Shown here: positions 34,245-42,580 of the stretch, piece after piece | Layout: each line of letters opens with the position of its first letter | Position numbering within the stretch: position 1 is the stretch's first letter | Assembly: GCA_947066955.1 (NCBI GenBank) | Contig: CAMTAF010000002.1 | Span: 1 to 64,000 of the forward strand | Length of the DNA stretch: 64,000 nt | Direction: 5' to 3' | Origin: an uncultured Hungatella sp. | Lineage (GTDB): Bacteria > Bacillota > Clostridia > Lachnospirales > Lachnospiraceae | The notes under the pieces: generated by a model | The model's input: only the letters and a program-made list of their open reading frames with translations | Database searches by the model: none | What the model was told of the DNA's origin: nothing | Translations under genes and position numbers: made by a program

Positions 34245-35834
34245 CTACAAGTCAGAAATGCTTCTCTCAATGACACACCTATGATTTTTACTCTTCTTAT
34301 CGTACGAGATCCCCACCAGCAGAATTTCCCCAGAATATTGTTCTAACACCTTCCCATATCTTCTCTCTTTAATCTGCCGGATAGCCGAATCCGCGGATTT
34401 ATTCCATTTCAGTTCGATTAACAAGGCGGGAATATTAGAATATTCTCTTCTCGGTATAAATACCAGATCCGCAAAGCCTTTCCCTGTAGGCAGTTCCCGC
34501 ACAGGTTTAAAATAATACTGCAAAGCCCCAAGGTAAGCGATACTCAGAACGCTGCTTAAAGAATTTTCATCATTGTACTGTATACTGGAGGCATATTCCA
34601 TATGGATATCCTCCACGATCTCAGCCACAACTCCCTCCTCCATATCCCATGTGGCTTCTATAAGTCTGTCAGATTTCATCAGAAGCTCTGTCAGTTCTGT
34701 CCACTTATTCTCCTCCACGGCCTGTGTAAATTCATTGAGAAGCTCTTCATTAGGAATAAACGCGGTCTGGGTCGCCCTATCATAGGCGAGATATCCAAGA
34801 TGGATCAACGCGGTCAGGATATCATCCTTATTTTTAAAACTGACCATATCATTTTGATAAGAGGTAGTCCTTACTTTTACGGCCTCGCCGGACATCATAG
34901 TGATTAAAGCCTTTTTCAGGCCATCAAAATCTCTGCTGATCAACGGAAGGATCGACTCATAAGTCCCTGTCTGGGACCAGTAACTCTGAAATTCTCCCCA
35001 CTTCATCAGACTTACAACTGCCTCCGGATTGTAGATGTGCTGTTTTTCCAGTAGGTATCCGTCATACCAGCGCCTGACTTCCTCAAAGTCTTTTCCATAT
35101 CTCCCGCATAACTCTTTCACTTCATCTTCTGTAAATCCTACATACGGGGCCATCACTTTGGCGTCAAGCATGGTAAACTCATCAAAATTATTAAGAGCTG
35201 ACTGGGTCTTAAGCTTTTTTACCGGAAGAATCCCTGTGAGATAGGCCAGATGGAGAAAACGGGTGGGCTGCGTCCCCTTGAACAATCCCCTGAGAAAATC
35301 AATGTACTCCTCCTGGAGCTTCACATTTTCGGCATCATCCCTTATGATCGCATCCCACTCGTCAATAATGATGATAAATTTCTGTCCCGAAGCACTGTTG
35401 ATCCGATCCAAAGCCTCTGGCAGGGACCGCGTTCCATCTGGTACCTGCTCCGGATAGAGTTCCCGCAGTTCACTGATAATATTACTCTCAATATAACTCA
35501 CCGTGGCCTCCGCTGATCTTGCGCTAATGCGGCACCATTGCACATCAAAATGAATCACATCATATTGATTCAGATGTTTCCGAAAAGTTTTGTCAAAGCT
35601 TATCTTCCTGCCCTCAAACATTTCCCTCGAATCACAGCCCTTGCTGTAATAAGCGACCAGCATATTAGCTGTAATGGACTTTCCAAAACGTCGGGGACGG
35701 CTGCTGCAGATCAGGGCACTGTTGGTATCAAGAACTTTGTTTGTATAGGATATCAGCCCTGTCTTGTCAACATAAATCTCCGAATTCAGCGCTACCTGGA
35801 AGGCGCTGTTGCCTGAATTTACATATCGCCCCAT
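34245..35834 (-). CDS. AAA-ATPase-like protein with C-terminal PD-(D/E)XK nuclease domain
   Basis: A 529-residue protein of a family abundant in gut Clostridia and Bacteroidetes. The N-terminal ATPase has IYVDKTGLISY, the P-loop variant SSRPRRFGKS near 44-53, and the Walker B-type stretch KFIIIIDEWDAIIRD near 153. The C-terminal domain has FADLVFIPRREYSN followed by ALLIELKWNKS, a D..E-x-K nuclease core near 465-490. Members are of unsettled function; defence or mobile-element roles have been proposed. GGGGAG lies six bases before the ATG. It is the first gene of a two-gene unit with the 718-residue protein. Confidence 0.85.
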   Translation of the reverse strand: MGRYVNSGNSAFQVALNSEIYVDKTGLISYTNKVLDTNSALICSSRPRRFGKSITANMLVAYYSKGCDSREMFEGRKISFDKTFRKHLNQYDVIHFDVQWCRISARSAEATVSYIESNIISELRELYPEQVPDGTRSLPEALDRINSASGQKFIIIIDEWDAIIRDDAENVKLQEEYIDFLRGLFKGTQPTRFLHLAYLTGILPVKKLKTQSALNNFDEFTMLDAKVMAPYVGFTEDEVKELCGRYGKDFEEVRRWYDGYLLEKQHIYNPEAVVSLMKWGEFQSYWSQTGTYESILPLISRDFDGLKKALITMMSGEAVKVRTTSYQNDMVSFKNKDDILTALIHLGYLAYDRATQTAFIPNEELLNEFTQAVEENKWTELTELLMKSDRLIEATWDMEEGVVAEIVEDIHMEYASSIQYNDENSLSSVLSIAYLGALQYYFKPVRELPTGKGFADLVFIPRREYSNIPALLIELKWNKSADSAIRQIKERRYGKVLEQYSGEILLVGISYDKKSKNHRCVIERSISDL

Positions 35835-36152
35835 GGTTCTCTCCCCTTTCTGCTAATATCTTAACATGTTGGGGAGGGGGAAATCAAGAGGGAACTGGTC
35901 CCTGGGGTAACACTGACACTTAAATTTATATCACTCCCCCCTCAAAAGAACAGAGGTTTCGTTTTCTCTGTTCTTACCTCCTGCTTCCTCAAAATTAAGC
36001 GTCAAAATCTGCTCCGCCATTTGGGGCTTCTTTCCTTTTTTCTTCCCTGAATGTAATCACCATCCCTTCCTCTCTCCATCCCTTTTGAAATAAAATGGGA
36101 GATTTTTTTCAATTTTCACAATCAAAACTTTTTAGCATCAATGCTGTTATCA
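35835..36152. other. Intergenic region between nuclease operon and capsule operon end
   Basis: 318 bases with no coding frame I can support. It holds the hairpin at 35946-35975. A second weaker stem near 36085-36115 is followed by seven T on the plus strand, with no plus-strand gene upstream of it. Confidence 0.4.
35946..35975 (-). terminator. Probable terminator of the capsule operon
   Basis: AAGAACAGAG, 10-base loop, CTCTGTTCTT, followed on the minus strand by a short T run. It lies about 180 bases past the last operon gene, so it is a likely but not certain end point. Confidence 0.45.
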
Positions 36153-37652
36153 CTAATTTTGTTTTTCCTTTTTTAACTCACGTACCAGTGCCGGACACAT
36201 AGCTATCATAACAAATAAAAATGGAAGAGAGGCAGCAATTGATATAGTTTGCAACGGTTTTAAAGATCCCGCAGATAGCAGTAAATACGCTATCGCCGCT
36301 TCAATAATCGCCCAGATAACTTTTTTATACTTAGGAGGTTCCATATCCCCACCTGAAGTCATCATACTTAATGAATAGGTAGCCGAATCTGCAGAAGTAA
36401 TAAAAAACACTGCCAACAAAATAATAACTAGCACTGATAATATCTTACTAAAAGCATATTTTTCGAACACAATAAACACTGCTGTTTCCGGAGATGCAAT
36501 CATATTAACTAATTCTTTCATACTCCACTCGCCAGAAACACTTAACGCTATTGTCCCAAAAACAGAAAGCCAAAGAATCGTAAAAATTGTCGGAGCTATT
36601 ACAGTGCCAATAATAAACTCACGTATGGTTCTACCTTTAGAAATTCTCGCAATAAACATTCCTACAAACGGAGTCCACGCAATAAACCAGGCATAGTAGA
36701 ATACTCTCCAATTCATAATCCAAGTATTATCCCCAAAAGAGCTAATCATAGTGACATCCGAGAAAAAATATTGGATATGTTGACCAGTACTTCTAACCAG
36801 TGTATTCAGGATTGGAATTTTAGGCCCAACAAAAAACGCAAGAATCAATAATAAAATAGCAATATATGCATTTATTGATGAAAGAATCTTTATTCCTTTA
36901 TCAATACCGCTTATAGCGCTTGCTAAAAATACAAGTGTTATAACTAAAATGACAGCAAACCATGTTCTATTATTATTAGGTATATCAGCAAGATAATTTA
37001 ATCCTCCACAAATCTGAGAAACTCCAAGGCCAAGAGAAGTAGCAACTCCTGCGTAACTAACAACCACAGAAAATATATCCACAATCTTACCCCAAACACC
37101 TTTAGTTGCTTTTTCTCCAACTAAGGGTTCTAACAGATTACTAATCAATGAACTTTTTCCTTTTCTAAACTGAAAGTAAGCAAGCCCGAGTCCTACAATC
37201 GCAAAACAGGAAAATTGTGTAATTCCCCAATGCAGGAAGCATGTTCTAATAGAAAATTCAGCTGCCTCGATAGTACCAGCCTCTATAGTCTGCGGAGGAG
37301 ATACATAATGAGATATCGGCTCAGCAATGCTCCAAAACACAAGGCCTATTCCTGTAGCCCCACAAAACAACATAGCAAACCAGCTAAAATTACTGTATTC
37401 AGGTTTTTCATTGTCCTTTCCCAATCTAATCTTGCCCCATTTGCTCATTGTGATCCAAAGCAGAAATAGAATAAAACCCAAAATACATGCAATATATAAC
37501 CACCCAAAATTTGTACTAACCCAAGACATAATTCTATTTGATATACCTGAAAGCTTATCAGCATAAATACTACCATATATAATTAACATTATCGCAATAG
37601 CTACTGATACTATAAATACAATATTTTCTTTAAGTTTATTTCCTATTTTCAT
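36153..37652 (-). CDS. BCCT-family betaine/choline/carnitine-type transporter
   Basis: A 499-residue sodium- or proton-driven importer with 12 membrane helices. I start it at 37652 (MKIGNKLKEN), with GAGGAG seven bases upstream. Family features are GATGIGLVFWSIAEP near 80, the HWGITQFSCFAIVGLG stretch, the tryptophan-rich WRVFYYAWFIAWTPFVGMF helix, and the signature ARISKGRTIREF. The substrate should be a quaternary ammonium compound such as choline or betaine. It is AT-rich like the neighbouring capsule genes and is the last gene of that operon. Choline supply to wall polymers would fit the choline-binding-type proteins nearby; osmotic protection is the plainer alternative. Confidence 0.9.
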   Translation of the reverse strand: MKIGNKLKENIVFIVSVAIAIMLIIYGSIYADKLSGISNRIMSWVSTNFGWLYIACILGFILFLLWITMSKWGKIRLGKDNEKPEYSNFSWFAMLFCGATGIGLVFWSIAEPISHYVSPPQTIEAGTIEAAEFSIRTCFLHWGITQFSCFAIVGLGLAYFQFRKGKSSLISNLLEPLVGEKATKGVWGKIVDIFSVVVSYAGVATSLGLGVSQICGGLNYLADIPNNNRTWFAVILVITLVFLASAISGIDKGIKILSSINAYIAILLLILAFFVGPKIPILNTLVRSTGQHIQYFFSDVTMISSFGDNTWIMNWRVFYYAWFIAWTPFVGMFIARISKGRTIREFIIGTVIAPTIFTILWLSVFGTIALSVSGEWSMKELVNMIASPETAVFIVFEKYAFSKILSVLVIILLAVFFITSADSATYSLSMMTSGGDMEPPKYKKVIWAIIEAAIAYLLLSAGSLKPLQTISIAASLPFLFVMIAMCPALVRELKKEKQN

Positions 37653-37680
37653 TTCAAGACTCCTCATTTTCTTTTCACAT

Positions 37681-38346
37681 TTAATCTATTTTAGTAACAG
37701 ATAATATATTGTATTCTTCATGATAATCTGCAATACATTTGTCAAAGTCAAAATATCCCCAAGAGGGAATAATTGTCCTTTTAGGTACTGTAGATCCACT
37801 TGTTACAATACAACCTTCCCCTATTTTTACACCCACAGCTATAGTTGATCTTGCGCAAATAACTGTTCCAATTCCTATTTCCGTTCCTTCTGGAACATAT
37901 GCTGTCGGATGTACCAAAGTTGGAATAATAAAACCCAGTCTTTCAATTTTCTTCATCCATATATATCGGGTTTTTTTATCCGCAACCGCAACTATAGCTA
38001 CCGGATAATCCTCCAGATAATTTTCTATGTCAGTCCATTTACCAATCACACCAACAGCGTTGGGGTTATCATCAAGAAAATCTATCTTTGAAAAGACTCG
38101 AAGGTTTTTGGCAATCTCATATATCTCTAAACCTTGCGCCCCTGCACCCAACACTAAAAGATTTAGCTCTTTTCTCTTTCCTCTTTCGATATGTTGCAAT
38201 TGATAATCCCGCTTCTCTTTTGCTTCTTCATATGTCCTACCATAACAACACCCATAATGTATCCTGCCGTTCTCATCTCTACTTTTAATATATCGAGCCT
38301 CATATCGGCCATCCGCTCGAAGCCTTATATTTTCTCCTCTTTTCAT
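37681..38346 (-). CDS. Fusion of an integrase-type arm DNA-binding domain and a NeuD/PglD-type sugar O-acyltransferase
   Basis: A 221-residue frame with two unlike parts. Residues 1-50 (MKRGENIRLRADGRYEARYI, DENGRIHYGCCYGRTYEEAKEK) have the three-strand-plus-helix pattern of the AP2-like arm-binding domain at the start of tyrosine integrases. From about residue 60 it is a complete NeuD/PglD-type acyltransferase: NLLVLGAGAQGLEIYEIA, then FLDDN, then hexapeptide repeats (EIGIGTVICARSTIAVGVKIGEGC has the usual spacing), ending in a short tail. No internal ATG separates them. AAAGGAG precedes the ATG, and a near-consensus promoter with flanking TGGTC boxes lies upstream. The enzyme half would acetylate a capsule sugar; the DNA-binding half could make it an autoregulator or be a scar of recombination. 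Confidence 0.82.
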   Translation of the reverse strand: MKRGENIRLRADGRYEARYIKSRDENGRIHYGCCYGRTYEEAKEKRDYQLQHIERGKRKELNLLVLGAGAQGLEIYEIAKNLRVFSKIDFLDDNPNAVGVIGKWTDIENYLEDYPVAIVAVADKKTRYIWMKKIERLGFIIPTLVHPTAYVPEGTEIGIGTVICARSTIAVGVKIGEGCIVTSGSTVPKRTIIPSWGYFDFDKCIADYHEEYNILSVTKID

Positions 38347-38361
38347 TCGAACTCTCCTTTA

Positions 38362-38378
38362 AGTGGTCATTAGTGGTC
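38362..38378. promoter_or_regulatory. Direct-repeat operator candidate in the leader of the fusion gene
   Basis: AGTGGTC occurs at 38362-38368 and 38372-38378, ten bases apart, between the -10 box and the ribosome site. TGGTCATT within it recurs in the inverted repeat at 38442-38468. Confidence 0.5.
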
Positions 38379-38390
38379 TTATATGCATAT

Positions 38391-38419
38391 ATTATACGCT
38401 ATAATCTAAATAACGTCAA
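38391..38419 (-). promoter_or_regulatory. Strong promoter of the arm-domain/acyltransferase gene
   Basis: On the minus strand TTGACG, 17-base spacer, TATAAT. It lies inside the capsule operon and can drive the fusion gene and the BCCT transporter separately from the upstream genes. Confidence 0.75.
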
Positions 38420-38441
38420 TAAAAAAGAAGGTAAAAGAGGA

Positions 38442-38468
38442 AAATGACCATTTTATAAATGGTCATTT
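38442..38468. promoter_or_regulatory. Perfect inverted repeat upstream of the internal promoter
   Basis: AAATGACCATTT, 3-base spacer, AAATGGTCATTT. It lies 23 bases upstream of the -35 box and 17 bases past the stop of the ATP-grasp gene. It shares TGGTCATT with the direct repeats at 38362-38378. It could be an operator, a recombinase arm site, or a weak terminator for the upstream gene. Confidence 0.55.
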
Positions 38469-38484
38469 AGAAAAAAGCTAAGTT

Positions 38485-39627
38485 TTATCCAAGTCGATCC
38501 CACTGTCTAACACACTCATAAAAAGGTTCTGGATCATCTATACTATAGTAATAACCACATTTAGCTTCTTTAAAATCCTTAAGCCATTCCCCTTTACTTA
38601 TTTTGTTAGTATTCACTCTTTTTGCATAGTCAATAGGTTCAACCATAGCTTTAAAATCACCTTGTATCTCTTGTCTTGCATTCAATGGCAACTTCCCCGT
38701 AAGCATTGTTTCTGCCCATAGAATAGGCAAATTCATCCCCGCACAAGTAGACGCATAACTCCACGTAGAATTCCGAAAATTTATTTCGCTAAAATAAAAT
38801 GTACCATCTTGATCTATTAAAAACTCAATAGAATAAATCCCCTCAAATCCTATTTCTTGCATCATCTGCTCTAAGGCGTTTTTTACAGATTCATTGCCAA
38901 AATTTCTCACTGTCATATATGGGCTGTAATAACCTTTAATCAAATAATTGTATGTAGATTCTATACTTGTAAACATTATAGTACCTTTCAATGCACAAAA
39001 TCCGTCTAGACAATACTCATTTTTTTTATTAATATATTTTTGAATAACTACCTTTGGCGCAATAATTTTATTATATGCTTCTTTTAATTCTTTTTCATTG
39101 TCGCAAATATGTACATCTGATTTCCAACCTCCTATAACTGGAGAGATAGATTTAGTTATTATAGGATATATAATTTGCTCTGGAACAACTCCCCTATCTA
39201 CAACCTGAGTTTCTAATGTATTTAATCCATATTTTTTTGCTATTTCTAAAATTTTAAATTTGTCCATATATTTTGAAATAGCAAAATCCTTTCCCGCATT
39301 AAACCCAATAAAGTGATCTTTCCATTCATGATACCTTCTGTCTAAAAATTCAATGGTACGATCATCGCAGGTTATTAGAAATGGGCGTTCTTCTATATTG
39401 GGGCACATTGGAAATCTTTCTATAAGATATTCATAACCTTCCTTTGTCGTCTCTACTGGAATGTATTCTTTGGTATATCTACTAAAAGAAGAAATTTTTG
39501 ATTTACTCTTCTGCGCTATGACTATACTGTTTATTCCCGCTTCCCCTAAACTTCTCACTACCCCAAGTGGATTGTAATGATCCATTGCGAAAACAATAAA
39601 TATGTGATTTTTCAATTTCGGATTCAT
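38485..39627 (-). CDS. ATP-grasp-fold ligase in the capsule operon
   Basis: A 380-residue protein with the ATP-grasp layout. The N-terminal domain (IFIVFAMDHYNPLGVVRSL, ITCDDRTIEFLDR) is followed by the nucleotide-binding lobe (MDKFKILEIAKKYGLNT, PIITKSISP, VVIQKYINKKNEYCLDGFC) and a metal site (GIYSIEFLIDQDGTFYFSEINFR). ATP-grasp enzymes join a carboxylate to an amine or thiol through an acyl phosphate. In polysaccharide loci they are thought to add amino acids or similar groups to sugars, but the substrates here are unknown. Its neighbour is the NeuD-type acyltransferase, so both may modify the same residue. AAGGAG lies 11 bases before the ATG. Confidence 0.82.
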   Translation of the reverse strand: MNPKLKNHIFIVFAMDHYNPLGVVRSLGEAGINSIVIAQKSKSKISSFSRYTKEYIPVETTKEGYEYLIERFPMCPNIEERPFLITCDDRTIEFLDRRYHEWKDHFIGFNAGKDFAISKYMDKFKILEIAKKYGLNTLETQVVDRGVVPEQIIYPIITKSISPVIGGWKSDVHICDNEKELKEAYNKIIAPKVVIQKYINKKNEYCLDGFCALKGTIMFTSIESTYNYLIKGYYSPYMTVRNFGNESVKNALEQMMQEIGFEGIYSIEFLIDQDGTFYFSEINFRNSTWSYASTCAGMNLPILWAETMLTGKLPLNARQEIQGDFKAMVEPIDYAKRVNTNKISKGEWLKDFKEAKCGYYYSIDDPEPFYECVRQWDRLG

Positions 39628-39705
39628 ATAATAGCATTCTCCTTGTTATTTTCTATATGTAAAACTTTTCTTCCTATAACTACTAATATCATAAGTATCA
39701 AAAAC

Positions 39706-40935
39706 TTACATTTTTTTGTTTAAATTATAATTCCAAATGTAAGTAACAGGAATTACTATTTGTATAACCTGACATATAAAATATACTTCTATATTATCTG
39801 TTAAGTACAAGATAAAAGTATAGATATTAAGCGTAAAATATAACACTGCGGCTTGATAATTAAATTTTTTTTGATATTGCTTTGTTATATAAATCAAATA
39901 GTACCATAGCCAAATTCCAAACAATATGAAACCATTTTCAGCAAACATTTTTAATATATCACTATGAACCCCGCCTACACGTAAATAAGAAAGGTCCGTC
40001 GCTAATAATTTTGCTACTACATTCCGGCCTAATCCCCAAAAGGAAGGTTTAAATTGTGTCAGTCCAACAATCGCGCTATAGTAATAATTTCGCCCCATCA
40101 AATTTACACCCATACGTGAGGCGAATTCATAAAAGGCGGATCCATTAGACAATATCCAAATAAACCCATAACACAAAGCAAACGCTATCCAACCCGATAA
40201 AAGGCAGATCCTATATTGTTTTATATAAGAAAATCTTTGATTCATTTTATAAAACATGACAGCTAAAATTATTCCTAATATTGAAATCCTCTTTATTCCA
40301 AGAATCATTATAATAAATGCTATATTAAAATAAATAAAGTCTTTTTTCTTATATCTCCTTTTTATCGCCAAATAAAAAGTCAAAACATATCCTATCGCTA
40401 ATACAAGATCATGTAACTCTAAATAGTTTATTGTCAAACCACCCAAATTATCATATGGATTGATATAGGCCTGGATGAGTGCATGAGGAAATATTAATGG
40501 CCCTTTAATTATAAGACTAATGCTAACCGATAAAATCCATGAAATTCCCATGGCTATAAAGCAATATTTGAAAGCATCCACTTTAAATAAATACAACGAT
40601 GACAATGCAAATAATGTAGGAATATATACGGAAATATTGGTTGAAAAGTAATTCCAAGATACCTTTCCCAAAATCATCAACACAATCGTATAAAAATGAA
40701 TTACTATATGAGGCAATAAATATATCTTTATAATCCAGATATATTCATTCCGATGTAATTCTTTAAAACAAAATTTATTTAAAACCATCTGTGCAAAGGC
40801 TATAGTTATCCATATAGTCGCTATTCCCAACTGTACATGATTATTCTTATATGAGAAATCTGCATACCTTGTAGTAAAAGCAATTGTCACCGATATAATA
40901 TATAAGAGGCTTACTAATCTTCTATTTATTCTCAT
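39706..40935 (-). CDS. O-antigen/capsule polymerase (Wzy-like)
   Basis: A 409-residue, very hydrophobic protein with about ten to twelve membrane helices and one larger outer loop near 255-320 (GSAFYEFASRMGVNLMGRNY and GLGRNVVAKLLATDL). These are features of Wzy enzymes, which join repeat units on the outer membrane face. Wzy proteins share little sequence, so the call rests on topology, length and position beside a flippase gene and transferases. The gene is strongly AT-rich. GGGGTAGG precedes the ATG. No other polymerase candidate exists in this operon. Confidence 0.78.
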   Translation of the reverse strand: MRINRRLVSLLYIISVTIAFTTRYADFSYKNNHVQLGIATIWITIAFAQMVLNKFCFKELHRNEYIWIIKIYLLPHIVIHFYTIVLMILGKVSWNYFSTNISVYIPTLFALSSLYLFKVDAFKYCFIAMGISWILSVSISLIIKGPLIFPHALIQAYINPYDNLGGLTINYLELHDLVLAIGYVLTFYLAIKRRYKKKDFIYFNIAFIIMILGIKRISILGIILAVMFYKMNQRFSYIKQYRICLLSGWIAFALCYGFIWILSNGSAFYEFASRMGVNLMGRNYYYSAIVGLTQFKPSFWGLGRNVVAKLLATDLSYLRVGGVHSDILKMFAENGFILFGIWLWYYLIYITKQYQKKFNYQAAVLYFTLNIYTFILYLTDNIEVYFICQVIQIVIPVTYIWNYNLNKKM

Positions 40936-40969
40936 TCTATATACCTACCCCTTTTGAATCTAATGCAGA

Positions 40970-41389
40970 CTATTCTCTATTTAAATTTTTTATAACACTT
41001 GTTAGCATAGTGCTTGTTATGCCATCAGTATGCGGTAGATACACAATTTCAATGCCAAGAGGCTCAAATTCTTTCTCATATGCATTCCATACTTCGGTAC
41101 CTTTCCAATCGGAGCCTACAAACATTTTATTAAAATGGTATTTTTTCCAAGCAGCCATTTTATTTTTGTCTACTTGTGGCACAACTATATCTACATATTT
41201 TATGGCCTCTACAATTGCTGTTCTTTCTTGATAAGGTATTACTGGGATTTTACCCTTTTCCTTGATGACCAACTCATCTGTACTAACTCCAACTATTAAA
41301 TAGTCACAATTTTGCTTAGCTCTTTTTATAATATTTAAATGACCAATATGGAACATATCATAAACACCTGTTGTATACCCTACTATCAT
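40970..41389 (-). CDS. tagD: Glycerol-3-phosphate cytidylyltransferase (TagD-like)
   Basis: A 139-residue enzyme that makes CDP-glycerol from CTP and glycerol-3-phosphate. Diagnostic motifs are GVYDMFHIGHLNIIKRAK near 8-25 with the HIGH nucleotide site, VGVSTDELV, and the C-terminal TDGITSTML variant of the ISTT motif. I start it at 41389 (MIVGYTTGVYD), with AGGAG eight bases upstream; the frame extends to 41404. The next gene upstream is a CDP-glycerol glycerophosphotransferase-like enzyme, so product and user are adjacent. The expected outcome is glycerol-phosphate in or on the polymer. Confidence 0.9.
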   Translation of the reverse strand: MIVGYTTGVYDMFHIGHLNIIKRAKQNCDYLIVGVSTDELVIKEKGKIPVIPYQERTAIVEAIKYVDIVVPQVDKNKMAAWKKYHFNKMFVGSDWKGTEVWNAYEKEFEPLGIEIVYLPHTDGITSTMLTSVIKNLNRE

Positions 41390-41416
41390 AATATTTCTCC
41401 TCATATAGCAAAATAA

Positions 41417-42580
41417 TTAATACCCAACATATTTATAAATAATTTCTACAATTTGCTGTGCTGCATCAGATTCAAAGTATCCAATATTATTTATGAATGT
41501 CTTACGTTCCTCCTCGTATTTCTTTTTATCGAAATTAAGTATATTTGTAAGTAATTCGCTATTTGTTCTAGCCACTGGTGATGGAAGCTGGTCGAAATTA
41601 AAATAGCTTCCTCTTTCACTATTCAAATACGTATCTATGTCAGACGCATAGATGAATACCGGTTTTTGTGCTCTATATCCGTGGAACAGACAACCTGAGT
41701 AATCTGTTATTATAAAATCCGCTATATTGATCAAATCACTTAAAGGTTGATATGCTGTACCATTAATTATCTTTTGACTGTACATCATAAAACTATCTTT
41801 GTTAGCAATTGAAGGATGCAAACGGACTATTACACACCAATTTCCACCATACTTTTGTGATAAACTGGCTAATAACATCTCATAGTCTATATTATAACAA
41901 TCCATATTTTCAAATCTTCTAAATGTCGGAACATACAAAATAATATGATCAATATTTTGAATAGCTAAATCTTTTAATATTTTTTCTCTATTTATATTTA
42001 CATCAAGCAAAAAATCTTTAAACTCCCCCCTAATTATCGGTCCTTTATACCAAAAAGCGTCATATATATTTTTTTCTCTCCATTTTGACTCTGCTACAAA
42101 ATAATTTATATTTCGAGAATCTCTTTTGGCCGCTCTTATATAAGACGGTGAGAGGCCATTAATAGCATCATTTTCTACTTTTTTAATACACACTGGACTA
42201 TGCCATGTTTGAATATATAACTGCCCCTTTCTTTTTTTTACCCAATATTCTTTTCTACTATTATCGATCCATATTCCAGCTGTTGATAACTCATAAACAT
42301 ATTGTAAAGATTTTGGTCTAACTACTCTAACTTCCTTTGGATATTTGTAATTCTGGGAAACAATCCATACAATGTCATATCCACTATCATTTTGAATCAA
42401 TGCATCTGTCAAAATTTTTGGTTCTCTTAAGTTTGCGTTTTCTATAACTATCTTACCCTTTTTGATTGGAAGTTTTCGAAAAAAGAAAGCCGCAAAACGC
42501 ATCGGAAACTCATTGAAGTCAGCTCTAATATAACTTAAGGGTTTGTATAATATACTGGAACGAATTCGTTCTTTTATCAC
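41417..42580 (-). CDS. CDP-glycerol glycerophosphotransferase-like enzyme (TagF/TagB family)
   Basis: A 387-residue peripheral membrane transferase with a GTG start that overlaps the flippase stop (GTGA); GGAAGG lies six bases upstream. Family signatures are QTWHSPVCIKKVEN near 125, YVPTFRRFEN near 215, RLHPSI, and ITDYSGCLFHGYRAQKPVFIY near 295-315. In teichoic acid synthesis such enzymes add one or many glycerol-3-phosphates from CDP-glycerol. At under 400 residues it is more like single-addition (TagB-like) or decorating enzymes than long polymerising TagF. The TagD-like gene follows directly. Confidence 0.87.
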   Translation of the reverse strand: MIKERIRSSILYKPLSYIRADFNEFPMRFAAFFFRKLPIKKGKIVIENANLREPKILTDALIQNDSGYDIVWIVSQNYKYPKEVRVVRPKSLQYVYELSTAGIWIDNSRKEYWVKKRKGQLYIQTWHSPVCIKKVENDAINGLSPSYIRAAKRDSRNINYFVAESKWREKNIYDAFWYKGPIIRGEFKDFLLDVNINREKILKDLAIQNIDHIILYVPTFRRFENMDCYNIDYEMLLASLSQKYGGNWCVIVRLHPSIANKDSFMMYSQKIINGTAYQPLSDLINIADFIITDYSGCLFHGYRAQKPVFIYASDIDTYLNSERGSYFNFDQLPSPVARTNSELLTNILNFDKKKYEEERKTFINNIGYFESDAAQQIVEIIYKYVGY

